Made by a program: the position numbers and the translations under genes. DNA of 64,000 nt from DAOSEK01 sp035363095 (GTDB lineage Archaea > Nanobdellota > Nanobdellia > Woesearchaeales > UBA119). The notes under the pieces were generated by a model, which saw only the letters and a program-made list of their open reading frames with translations, did not search any database and was not told the origin of the DNA. The stretch covers positions 77,234 to 141,233 of the forward strand of contig DAOSEK010000002.1 in assembly GCA_035363095.1 (NCBI GenBank), given 5' to 3'. Each line of letters begins with the position of its first letter. The first letter of the stretch is position 1. Of the stretch, positions 25,746 through 33,552 are shown one piece after another.

Positions 25746-26696
25746 ATGTCTTTTAAAGAAAATAATTCGGAAAAAGAGCCATTATTTGACAAATATCTAA
25801 TAAGGGTTCAGCATTTTTTTAATAAAAACTACAAAAAGCTAATGCTTATTCCAATACTAATACTTCTACTTAGTTTTGGATTACTAATCTATCAGTATTC
25901 CTCAACAGGAGAAATAATTCCAAGAGGAGCAGGTTTAAAAGGTGGGATCTCAATAACCATTCGTAGTAGTGTTGAACTAACCCCTGGTGAACTTACATCA
26001 ATATTAAAATCTGATTTTCCACAAAGAGATATATTAACAAAAGTGATAACAACAAGCCAAGGCACCAAGGCATACATAATAGAAACAGACTTTGATGAAT
26101 CAGAACTTGCTTCATTAGAAGCAGTAGTTCAAAAAACATTTCAAGGTCTTAAAAAAGAAGATTATTCAATAGAAATCATGAGCTCTGCTTTAGGAGAGAG
26201 CTTCTTTAGGCAAACAATAAAAGTTCTATTCATCGCATTTTTACTAATGGGTGCAGTTATATTTTTCTATTTCAGAGAAAAAGTTCCGGCAATAGCAATA
26301 GTCTTCTCCACATTCTCAAACATGGTTATAGTAATCCCAATAATGACACTATTTGGTTATAGATTTTCAACCTCTGGAATAGCAGCCCTTCTAATGTTAA
26401 TAGGATATGCTTCAGATTCAAACGTATTATTATCAACAAAAATATTCAAAGAGAAAGAAGGTACCCTTGATGAGAGAGTAAGATCAGCATTTAAAACTGG
26501 ACTTTTAATGTTCTTAACAACTGGAGGTGCAGTACTTGCAGCCTTGCTGTTATCAAAATCAGAGGTAATAGATGAAATAATGCTTGTAATTTTCATAGGT
26601 TTGGCGATAGATTTTATGAATACATGGGTATTAAATCATAGCTTTATAAAACTCTATTTAGACAATAAAAAGAAAAAGAGCGCAGAATTAAAATGA
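25746..26696 (+). CDS. secF: protein-export membrane protein SecF
   Basis: Archaeal SecF, partner of SecD in post-translocational protein export. TM1 (KLMLIPILILLLSFGLLIY) is followed by an extracytoplasmic domain with GAGLKGGISITIR, then TM2-6 with GYASDSNVLLSTKIF and FVDNNTF-equivalent regions (family DxxVL motif seen as DSNVLLS). ATG 25746 is chosen over 25737 because GGATG (25735-25739) then serves as Shine-Dalgarno 6 nt upstream. Its stop overlaps the secD ATG by 4 nt (ATGA). Confidence 0.95.
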   Translation: MSFKENNSEKEPLFDKYLIRVQHFFNKNYKKLMLIPILILLLSFGLLIYQYSSTGEIIPRGAGLKGGISITIRSSVELTPGELTSILKSDFPQRDILTKVITTSQGTKAYIIETDFDESELASLEAVVQKTFQGLKKEDYSIEIMSSALGESFFRQTIKVLFIAFLLMGAVIFFYFREKVPAIAIVFSTFSNMVIVIPIMTLFGYRFSTSGIAALLMLIGYASDSNVLLSTKIFKEKEGTLDERVRSAFKTGLLMFLTTGGAVLAALLLSKSEVIDEIMLVIFIGLAIDFMNTWVLNHSFIKLYLDNKKKKSAELK

Positions 26697-28318
26697 ACAA
26701 GGCTTATAAAATAATCACAAATCCAAAAGTGTTAATCTTTTTAGTTGTGTTACTATTTGCAATAGTTGCAATTAATCCAAACCCCTTCATAGAAGGTGTT
26801 GCAATAAGAAGCATAACAAAAGATAGTCCTGCGTATCTTAGTGGAATGAAAGGACCACAGCCCACAACCCCTCCAAGAGCAAGGGAAATTATAACTGAGA
26901 TTGACTCTATTAAGATAACAAACATGGATAGTTATTTTAAAGCAATATCGCAGATTGATAACAATGATACAATTTTAGTAAGAACAAACAAAGGCACATA
27001 CACCTTAGAAGAAATAGAGATTTCTAGTGATGGCATAGTAAAAACTGGTCTTTCAGTATATGACGCACCAAAAAGCAATCTAAGGTTGGGCTTAGACCTA
27101 GAAGGTGGAACAAGAGCCATTCTAAAACCACAAGCTCAAGATAACACAAATGAATCCCAATTTAGCGCAGATGTTGATATCGTAATTGAAAGTCTTAAAC
27201 AAAGATTAAACGTATACGGTCTATCTGATATCTCAGTAAGAAGCGCAAAAGACCTTGATGGAAGCACATTCATAACAGTAGAAATCGCTGGAGCAAATGA
27301 AGAAGAGGTAAGAACGCTAATTGCTCAGCAAGGTAAATTTGAGGGTAAGATTGGAAACAAAACAGTCTTTATTGGTGGTGGCGACATAGTCTCTGTGTGC
27401 AGAACCTCTGATTGCAGTTTCGCAGTAGACCCAAATAGTGGTGGTTGCACAAGAGTAGGAGCAGATGAATATGCCTGCACATTCTCATTTAGAATATCAC
27501 TAAGCCAAGATGCTGCCCAAAGGATGGCTGAAATCACAAGAGGATTATCAGTGATCTCAACACCAGGTTCAAGGGGGTACCTAAACGAAACATTAGACCT
27601 ATACCTTGATGATGAGCTTGTTGATCAACTACGTATCGCAGCAGAACTAAAAGGAGCGGTATCCACCGATATCTCAATATCTGGTCCAGGGGTTGGAAGA
27701 AGTGCACAAGAAGCTGCACAAGACAGTGCCAAAAACATGAAAAATCTTCAGACAGTACTCATTACAGGAAGCCTTCCAGTAAAACTTGAAATAGTCAAAA
27801 TGGATTCATTATCTCCTTTGCTTGGTAGAGAGTTCATCTCAAGTTCCCTTAGAACTGCACTTGTCGCAGCGTTTATAGTTGTTTTAATGATATTCTTAAG
27901 ATACAGACGTTTTGAGACAATATTCCCAATAACTGTAATCCTTTTATCCGAAATAGTAATTACGCTAGGATTTGCAGCCTTAGTCGGCTGGAATCTAGAC
28001 CTTTCAGCAATCGCAGGAATTATCATTGCAATAGGAAGTGGTGTAGATGACCAAATAGTAATCACTGATGAACTTATGGGTGGTGGAAGAAAACAAACAT
28101 CAGGATACATCAACTGGAAACTTCGAATCAAAAACGCATTTTTCATAGTATTTGCAGCATTTGCCACAACCCTTGTATCAATGATCCCACTTTTCACTGC
28201 AGGAGTTGGTCTATTAAAAGGATTTGCATTCACAACAATTGTAGGAATATCAATAGGAGTAATAATAACAAGACCAGCATTTGCTCATATGCTTGAAATA
28301 CTCTTAAGAAAAGACTAA
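26693..28318 (+). CDS. secD: protein-export membrane protein SecD with PDZ-like insertion
   Basis: SecD is recognised by LRLGLDLEGGTRAIL (the LGLDLxGG motif), VIESLKQRLNVYGLSD and the C-terminal TM block with SGVDDQIVITDEL. Between TM1 and the LGLDLEGG motif, residues ~35-105 look like a PDZ domain (SPAYLSGMKG ... IITEIDSIKITNMDSYFKAI ... ILVRTNKGTYTLEE). Length 541 aa is longer than a minimal archaeal SecD. It is translated from the ATGA overlap with secF. The PDZ-like part may bind emerging substrate chains (inference). Confidence 0.93.
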   Translation: MNKAYKIITNPKVLIFLVVLLFAIVAINPNPFIEGVAIRSITKDSPAYLSGMKGPQPTTPPRAREIITEIDSIKITNMDSYFKAISQIDNNDTILVRTNKGTYTLEEIEISSDGIVKTGLSVYDAPKSNLRLGLDLEGGTRAILKPQAQDNTNESQFSADVDIVIESLKQRLNVYGLSDISVRSAKDLDGSTFITVEIAGANEEEVRTLIAQQGKFEGKIGNKTVFIGGGDIVSVCRTSDCSFAVDPNSGGCTRVGADEYACTFSFRISLSQDAAQRMAEITRGLSVISTPGSRGYLNETLDLYLDDELVDQLRIAAELKGAVSTDISISGPGVGRSAQEAAQDSAKNMKNLQTVLITGSLPVKLEIVKMDSLSPLLGREFISSSLRTALVAAFIVVLMIFLRYRRFETIFPITVILLSEIVITLGFAALVGWNLDLSAIAGIIIAIGSGVDDQIVITDELMGGGRKQTSGYINWKLRIKNAFFIVFAAFATTLVSMIPLFTAGVGLLKGFAFTTIVGISIGVIITRPAFAHMLEILLRKD

Positions 28319-28504
28319 TTTTTTTAAGATTAGTATTATTTTTAACTTTTCTATTCCTACAATCAAAACAAAATATAAAAAATAATTCTCATGACTCAAA
28401 CAAATTCCATTCAATTTTTTTAAAAGAATCAGATAATTAATCTCTTGAAATCCTTAATCCTTTCACATACTCTAATCTTTTGACCTAATTTAATAAAAAG
28501 TATA

Positions 28505-28583
28505 AAAATGAACAGATTAAAATGAACAGATTAAAATAAACAGATTAAAATAAACAGATAAAAATAAACAGATAAAAATAAAG
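28505..28583 (+). repeat. 14-bp tandem repeat, ~5.6 copies
   Basis: Units of AAAATGAACAGATT, drifting to AAAATAAACAGATA, run head to tail from 28505 with small substitutions. They lie in the intergenic region between secD and repeat copy 5. No gene is seen. Confidence 0.8.
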
Positions 28584-28597
28584 ATTCACAAAAACGC

Positions 28598-28786
28598 TTA
28601 ACCTTCAAGAAGATAGGAAGATACTTTCAAGCATTTATGCCTAGGTTTTTCATTAATAGAAAAGCATACCACGTGTTTCAACACGAGGTCTCAGTAACCT
28701 TTTCAGTAATAAACAATCTCGCTTTAACACAGCGCATGCTTTTATATTACCAACATACCTCGCCCTTTAGAGCGAGGTTGTTGATT
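28598..28786 (+). repeat. dispersed repeat: degenerate module B followed by module A, copy 5
   Basis: Module B (28598-28654) keeps TTAACCTT and GGTTTTTCATT ends but its middle has diverged. Module A (28655-28786) follows with no gap. In A the terminal loop is TTTAGAGCGAGG, and the outer stem is intact. The order B then A matches the tandem array at 61.9 kb. Confidence 0.8.
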
Positions 28787-28839
28787 AAACACTTGATATT
28801 ACGAAAACATTTTATATCACTTACGCCTTGCAAATAAAA

Positions 28840-29571
28840 ATGGATTCTTCAATAAAAATATCAATAGTTATTCCTGCAAAAAACGAAGAGAAATACATCA
28901 AAAGGTTATTAGATTCATTAATCACTCAAACCTATAAGCCCTTTGAAATCATCGTCGCTGATGCATCCTCAAAAGATAATACAATAAAAATCGCAAAAAA
29001 ATACAATGCTATAATCACAACAGGAGGTCTTCCTTCACATGGTAGAAATCAAGGTGCTAAAATCGCAAAAGGTGATTACATATTCTTTTGTGATGCTGAT
29101 ACATATCTAAAAAAAGACTTTATAGAAAAGTGTGTTAAACAAATAATAAAACATAACTCTTTAGCAGGAACAGTTTATAACATACCAATTTATGGATTTG
29201 AAGAAAAAGGATTAAATAATCCTTTTATCCGAAAATACGACTCTTTAATATATTTTATCCACAACAAATTTCTTACTCTCACACAAAAAACCAAAAACCC
29301 TCTTGTAACAGGAACATTTATTTTTGTAAAAAGACAGCTATTTTTAAAGACTTCAGGATTTGATGAATCAATCATCGCATTTGAAGATGCAGAATTTGCA
29401 AAGAGAATATCAAAACATGCAAAATTTCATGCATTCAAAAATCCAAAAATATTCGTATCAACTAGAAGGTTTGATAAAAAAGGAAGAATTTTATTCCTCA
29501 TATATGTAGGAATAAGAGCATCACTAGGTCGTAAAATATTAGGCGAAAAAAAATCTGGAAAATATTTTTAG
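28840..29571 (+). CDS. GT2-family glycosyltransferase
   Basis: A GT-A fold transferase: KISIVIPAKNEEKYIKRLLDSL at the N-terminus, ADASSKDNT, the DXD-type metal motif FFCDADTYL, and the acceptor-side FDESIIAFEDAEFAKRI (ED motif). It is probably membrane-associated and adds a sugar to a lipid or glycan; the substrate is unknown. ATG 28840 is preferred over TTG 28828, because TTTATATC (28811-28818) lies ~26 nt before it. Confidence 0.92.
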   Translation: MDSSIKISIVIPAKNEEKYIKRLLDSLITQTYKPFEIIVADASSKDNTIKIAKKYNAIITTGGLPSHGRNQGAKIAKGDYIFFCDADTYLKKDFIEKCVKQIIKHNSLAGTVYNIPIYGFEEKGLNNPFIRKYDSLIYFIHNKFLTLTQKTKNPLVTGTFIFVKRQLFLKTSGFDESIIAFEDAEFAKRISKHAKFHAFKNPKIFVSTRRFDKKGRILFLIYVGIRASLGRKILGEKKSGKYF

Positions 29572-29749
29572 AACAAATACTACACATTAAATAATATCAA
29601 TACAAACTTAAATCCACTCTATTACTAACAAATCTATCACTAACAATTCATAATCATACTGAGCACGCATAGAAATTTAGCATATCTACCTTCAAGAAAA
29701 ATTAAAAAAAATAAAAAAATAAAAGTTCAATAAAAAGTTTATAAAAAAC

Positions 29750-29839
29750 TTATTTCTTTTTCTTTGTTGTTTTCTTAGCAGTCTTTTTTGCTGGAGCTTT
29801 TTTAGCTACCTTCTTAACTGCTTTCTTTTTTGCTGGCAT
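29750..29839 (-). CDS. 29-aa Lys/Ala-rich basic peptide (histone H1-tail-like)
   Basis: Starting at ATG 29839, the frame encodes 29 residues made of Lys, Ala, Thr, Val and Pro (MPAKKKAVKKVAKKAPAKK and so on) with no acidic residue. A perfect Shine-Dalgarno GGAGG lies 7 nt upstream and a TATA-like TTATAAA further up, so this tiny gene looks genuine. The composition matches DNA-binding tails of histone H1 and similar nucleoid proteins; a role in DNA or RNA compaction is inferred. Confidence 0.72.
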   Translation of the reverse strand: MPAKKKAVKKVAKKAPAKKTAKKTTKKKK

Positions 29840-30318
29840 AAGATCGCCTCCAAATATATCTTTGTCTCTTTTCATTTATAAGCATTCTTTATTTTAAAAA
29901 AACATTTTAATTTTATATTCGGAAACTCTAGTGTAGTGAAATTTAATTTCACACAAAAATAATATACTTTATTGTATAAATCCCAACTTCATTTAGAATA
30001 GATTAAAACTAAAACAACTTTTATCTTGCATTTGTTTTTTTATTGTTGCTTAAAATATTTTATAATGAATCTTACCAATTAATTTATAATTTAATTTTAT
30101 ATTCGAGAACATTTATTTATCTTATTCCAATCTTATTTTTTTTAAAGTACTTCTAGTCGAGAAAACTAAATTTTCTAAATCCCTGCAAAACACTGGTAAA
30201 AAAATAAATAAAAACACAAACAAAAAATAAATAAAATATCTCAAAAAATAATTAACATAATCAATCATTTAAAGATATAGAAATTAAAAATTAAAAAGTA
30301 ACAATTAATAAAAATCCT
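29840..30318. other. intergenic, no gene seen
   Basis: About 480 bases of AT-rich DNA between the basic peptide and htpX. It holds the peptide promoter, a perfect 7-bp inverted repeat GTGAAAT-TTA-ATTTCAC (29936-29952), and a short duplicated string TAATTTTATATTCG (about 29908 and 30090). I see no coding frame or RNA gene. Confidence 0.45.
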
Positions 30319-31215
30319 TCACATCTCCCTTAGTCGCTTAATTCTTTCTTCAATCGGAGGATGAGTTGAAAAAAGATTTGAAAAAATAGCTTTCTTTTTC
30401 TTTAAAGGATTTTCAATATACAACGCTGATGTTGCAGAATTAGCATATTTCACATCAGAAGATTTTTCCATTATCACCTCTAAAGCCTGAGCAAGGGCGT
30501 TTGGATTTCTGCAAAGTATCGCTGCATTTGAGTCTGCCACATATTCACGTTGTCTACTAACAGCTAACCTTATTAATGTTGCAAACAATGGTGCTAATAT
30601 TGCAAGAACCAAACCCACCACAATAAAAATAACCTGTGCTGAATTCCTATCTCTACTTTTTCCTCCACCCGAAAACCAAAAACTTCTAAGCAAAATATTA
30701 CTAAGTATTGATACAATCCCCGCCAAAAGCACGCAATAGATCATCAACTTAGAATCTTGATTTTTAATATGAGACATTTCATGCGCAATCACCGCTTCAA
30801 TTTGTTCCCTATTCATACTATCCAAAAGACCACTAGTAACAGCAATCATAGATTTTTCAGGCTTTAATCCTGTTGCAAACGCATTAAGAGCTTTATCCTC
30901 AATCACATAAATCTCAGGAACACTCTTAAACCCAGCAGAAATAGAAAGACCTTCAACAGTATTCACCAAAAAAGGATAATCCTCTTTTTTTGCAGGTTTT
31001 GCATGAGACATCCCCAAAATCATCTTATCTCCTGCACTCATTATCACCAAAAAATAAACAAAGAATATGACAAAAGAGATTATTAACCCTAACCAAAAAG
31101 TACCAAACACAAGTCCTATCGTTGCCCCTAAAACTCCTATTAACACGAAGAAAAGGGATACTATAATATATGACATAATCTTATTTCTCCTGGTTTCTTC
31201 AAACATGCTTCTCAT
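30319..31215 (-). CDS. htpX: HtpX family membrane metalloprotease
   Basis: A zinc protease of the M48 family. N-terminal TM helices (residues ~15-70) are followed by FATGLKPEKSMIAVTSGLL, the zinc motif HEMSHIKNQD, and two more TM segments, then RQREYVADSNAA (third zinc ligand region). Length 298 aa is normal. ATG 31215 has GAGTGAT as a plausible Shine-Dalgarno; a start at 31242 would add nine residues without support. lemA lies upstream on the same strand, the common htpX-lemA pairing. Confidence 0.95.
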   Translation of the reverse strand: MRSMFEETRRNKIMSYIIVSLFFVLIGVLGATIGLVFGTFWLGLIISFVIFFVYFLVIMSAGDKMILGMSHAKPAKKEDYPFLVNTVEGLSISAGFKSVPEIYVIEDKALNAFATGLKPEKSMIAVTSGLLDSMNREQIEAVIAHEMSHIKNQDSKLMIYCVLLAGIVSILSNILLRSFWFSGGGKSRDRNSAQVIFIVVGLVLAILAPLFATLIRLAVSRQREYVADSNAAILCRNPNALAQALEVIMEKSSDVKYANSATSALYIENPLKKKKAIFSNLFSTHPPIEERIKRLREM

Positions 31216-31536
31216 ATCAATCACTCTTTTTAGTATATACATAACATACTCTTGATGTTACCTTGAAAAAATCTGATTTAACAAAAATATGTTTTCTCTT
31301 TTTATTATTACTTCTCAAACATTAAATGTTAGATTAATCGCTAAAATTCTTAAATCTTTTTTTTAATACTTCTTTTTCTCAATCTTAAAAAAAATACCCT
31401 TAAAAAAATCTTTTTCATTCCAATAATTAAAAAATCCAATAATTAAAAAATGAAACGATTTTTACAATGGTCTTAAAACATCTTAACTAAAAAAACACAA
31501 ACTAAAAAAAGTGAATAAAAAAACAAAGAAAAAAAA
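31216..31536. other. intergenic between htpX and lemA
   Basis: About 320 AT-rich bases with T-runs on the plus strand (A-runs in transcript sense). I see the htpX Shine-Dalgarno region at the left end and no gene. Confidence 0.4.
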
Positions 31537-32088
31537 TCAAAACTTTACCTTAACAGGGTCCCTTTCTGACTCTGGTGTTGAGAAAAGTTCTTCATGTTTA
31601 AAGTTAAACATTCCTGCAATAATATTGCTTGGAAACACCTCTCTTTTTGTATTATAAAACATCACAGTATCATTATAATGCTGTCTTGAATAAGCAATCT
31701 TATTCTCTGTGCCACTAAGCTCCTCTTGAAGCATCATGAAGTTTTGGTTTGCTTTCAGATCTGGATAATTCTCGCTAACTGCAAACAAAGTTTTCAATGT
31801 ATTTGATAGCTGATTAGAAGCTAAAGCCTTATCATGCACATTATCAGATTTCATAAGATTCGCTCTCGCTTTAGTAATATTCTCCAAAACATCCTTTTCG
31901 TGCTTCATATAGCCCTTGACGGTTTCAATTAAATTAGGAATAAGATCAGTCCTTCTCTTTAGCTGTACATCAATTTGTGCCCATGAATTCTTAACCTCAT
32001 TCTTAAGTCTGATAAGACTATTATAAACCCCAATAAAGATTGCCAGAAAAACTAAAGCAATACCCACAATAACAATTGTCCATAACAT
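31537..32088 (-). CDS. lemA: LemA family protein
   Basis: A 183-aa protein with one N-terminal TM (TIVIVGIALVFLAIFIGVY) and the LemA helical domain: NSWAQIDVQLKRRTDLIPNL, ETVKGYMKHE, SENYPDLKANQNFMMLQEEL and SRQHYNDTVMFYN. The GGAGG Shine-Dalgarno sits 9 nt before the ATG. LemA proteins are often next to HtpX-type proteases; the biochemical function is not established. Confidence 0.96.
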   Translation of the reverse strand: MLWTIVIVGIALVFLAIFIGVYNSLIRLKNEVKNSWAQIDVQLKRRTDLIPNLIETVKGYMKHEKDVLENITKARANLMKSDNVHDKALASNQLSNTLKTLFAVSENYPDLKANQNFMMLQEELSGTENKIAYSRQHYNDTVMFYNTKREVFPSNIIAGMFNFKHEELFSTPESERDPVKVKF

Positions 32089-32342
32089 AATTAATCCCCT
32101 CCTTTTTTAACATATCAAATACCAAATACAAAAAAAAACATATCTTACAACTTGGTATCTAACAACTACAACTTAAAACTTACGTTTTTTTAAGAATATT
32201 TAAATATTTCCATGCAGTTTACACTAATATCAATCAAATATACCAATGCTTTGAACAATGCTTTGATGCGAATAAATCCCGAAATACTACTCTAGAACAA
32301 AACAATTTATAAAAGCTGATAATAGACTTTAATGAAATTGAT

Positions 32343-32562
32343 AATCTAAAAGATAAATCTAAAAGATAAATCTAAAAGATAAATCTAAAAGATAAATNNN
32401 NNNNNNNNNNNNNNNNNNNNNNNNNNNNNNNNNNNNNNNNNNNNNNNNNNNNNNNNNNNNNNNNNNNNNNNNNNNNNNNNNNNNNNNNNNNNNNNNNAAA
32501 TCTAAAAGATAAATCTAAAAGATAAATCTAAAAGATAAATCTAAAAGATAAATCTAAAAGAT
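32343..32562 (+). repeat. 13-bp tandem repeat interrupted by an assembly gap
   Basis: Units of AATCTAAAAGATA repeat about four times before the gap (32343-32397) and five times after it (32498-32562). The 100 Ns (32398-32497) are a placeholder; the true number of units is unknown. The repeat ends just before the promoter of the NFACT-R gene. Confidence 0.9.
32398..32497. other. assembly gap, 100 N
   Basis: Exactly 100 undetermined bases inside the 13-bp tandem repeat; the size is conventional, not measured. Confidence 0.98.
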
Positions 32563-32597
32563 AAAAAAGCAAACTTCCTATTATAAAATAAAAAAAA

Positions 32598-33524
32598 ATG
32601 AAAAACCAAAAGACCTGTCAAAAAGAGAATAACCCTAAAAATAAGTCGAAAACCTCTAAAGAGACCCTTAAAATGGGCAATTGGATAGAGCTTGATTTAA
32701 ACAAATCCCTTGAAGAAAACGCAGGGCTATACTTTGAAAACGCAAAAAAACTAAAAAAAAAACTATCCGGTGCAAAATCAACTCTAGAAAAATTCCAAAA
32801 AAAACACTCTGAACTCTCCCTCAACTCAAGTGAAAAAACAAACATTCCTTCAATCAAGGAATCAAAAAAACGTGAATGGTTTGAAAAATTCAGATGGTTT
32901 TTAACATCGAATAACATTTTAGTTATCGCTGGAAGAGACTCAACCACAAACGAAATCTTGATAAAAAAATACACAAAAGAAAATGATTTAGTGTTTCACA
33001 CAGACATGGCAGGATCCCCCTTCGCGGTAATTAAACTAAGTGGAGATGAAGAGCTTGGATTGCCTCTCCAAAAAAAAGAAGAGCTCCCAGAAAAAATACT
33101 CCAAGAAGTTGCAGACTTTACTGTTTCATTCTCAAAAGCATGGACAAAAGGCATGAGTGCTCTTGAAGTATTCTATGTAGACCCAACGCAAGTAACAAAA
33201 AACCCTAATTCTGGAGAATCGCTTTCAAAAGGTGCTTTTGTAATAAGAGGAAAAGTAAATTATCTATTAGGAAGGATGACCCTTGCAGTTGGAATAATTA
33301 AAAAAACTAACAACTCAACACAAGAAAAATTAATGGTTGCTCCACTCCAAGCTATAAAAGCCAATTGCAAAGAAAATTTTCAATTAGTATTGCAGGGTAA
33401 AAAAAAGCCCTCGGAGATAGCAAAGTTGATAAAAACAAAATTCTCATATGACGATTTAGATGAAATAATCAGAATGCTTCCTTCAGGGACATTAGAACTA
33501 AAAGAACCCAACAAAAAAGATTAA
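32598..33524 (+). CDS. stand-alone NFACT-R (DUF814) RNA-binding protein
   Basis: A coiled-coil region (residues ~45-75) precedes the NFACT-R domain (REWFEKFRWFLTSNNILVIAGRD ... NDLVFHTDMAGSPFAVIKL ... SKAWTKGMSALEVFYV). Full Rqc2/RqcH-type proteins are ~550-650 aa and start with an NFACT-N domain, missing here. The family acts on stalled large ribosomal subunits. The start is uncertain: ATG 32598 or Met26 (ATG 32673), because the TATA-like element at 32580-32587 would start transcription near 32610. Confidence 0.85.
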   Translation: MKNQKTCQKENNPKNKSKTSKETLKMGNWIELDLNKSLEENAGLYFENAKKLKKKLSGAKSTLEKFQKKHSELSLNSSEKTNIPSIKESKKREWFEKFRWFLTSNNILVIAGRDSTTNEILIKKYTKENDLVFHTDMAGSPFAVIKLSGDEELGLPLQKKEELPEKILQEVADFTVSFSKAWTKGMSALEVFYVDPTQVTKNPNSGESLSKGAFVIRGKVNYLLGRMTLAVGIIKKTNNSTQEKLMVAPLQAIKANCKENFQLVLQGKKKPSEIAKLIKTKFSYDDLDEIIRMLPSGTLELKEPNKKD

Positions 33525-33552
33525 AGAATACAACTCTTGAAAAGTCTGAAAA

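Noticed and set aside
28505..28583. Tandem repeats as evidence that this is a Borg-like extrachromosomal element.
   Set aside because: The window carries core chromosomal genes (kae1, tyrS, argS, secDF) and the repeats are imperfect and short; tandem repeats alone do not support it.
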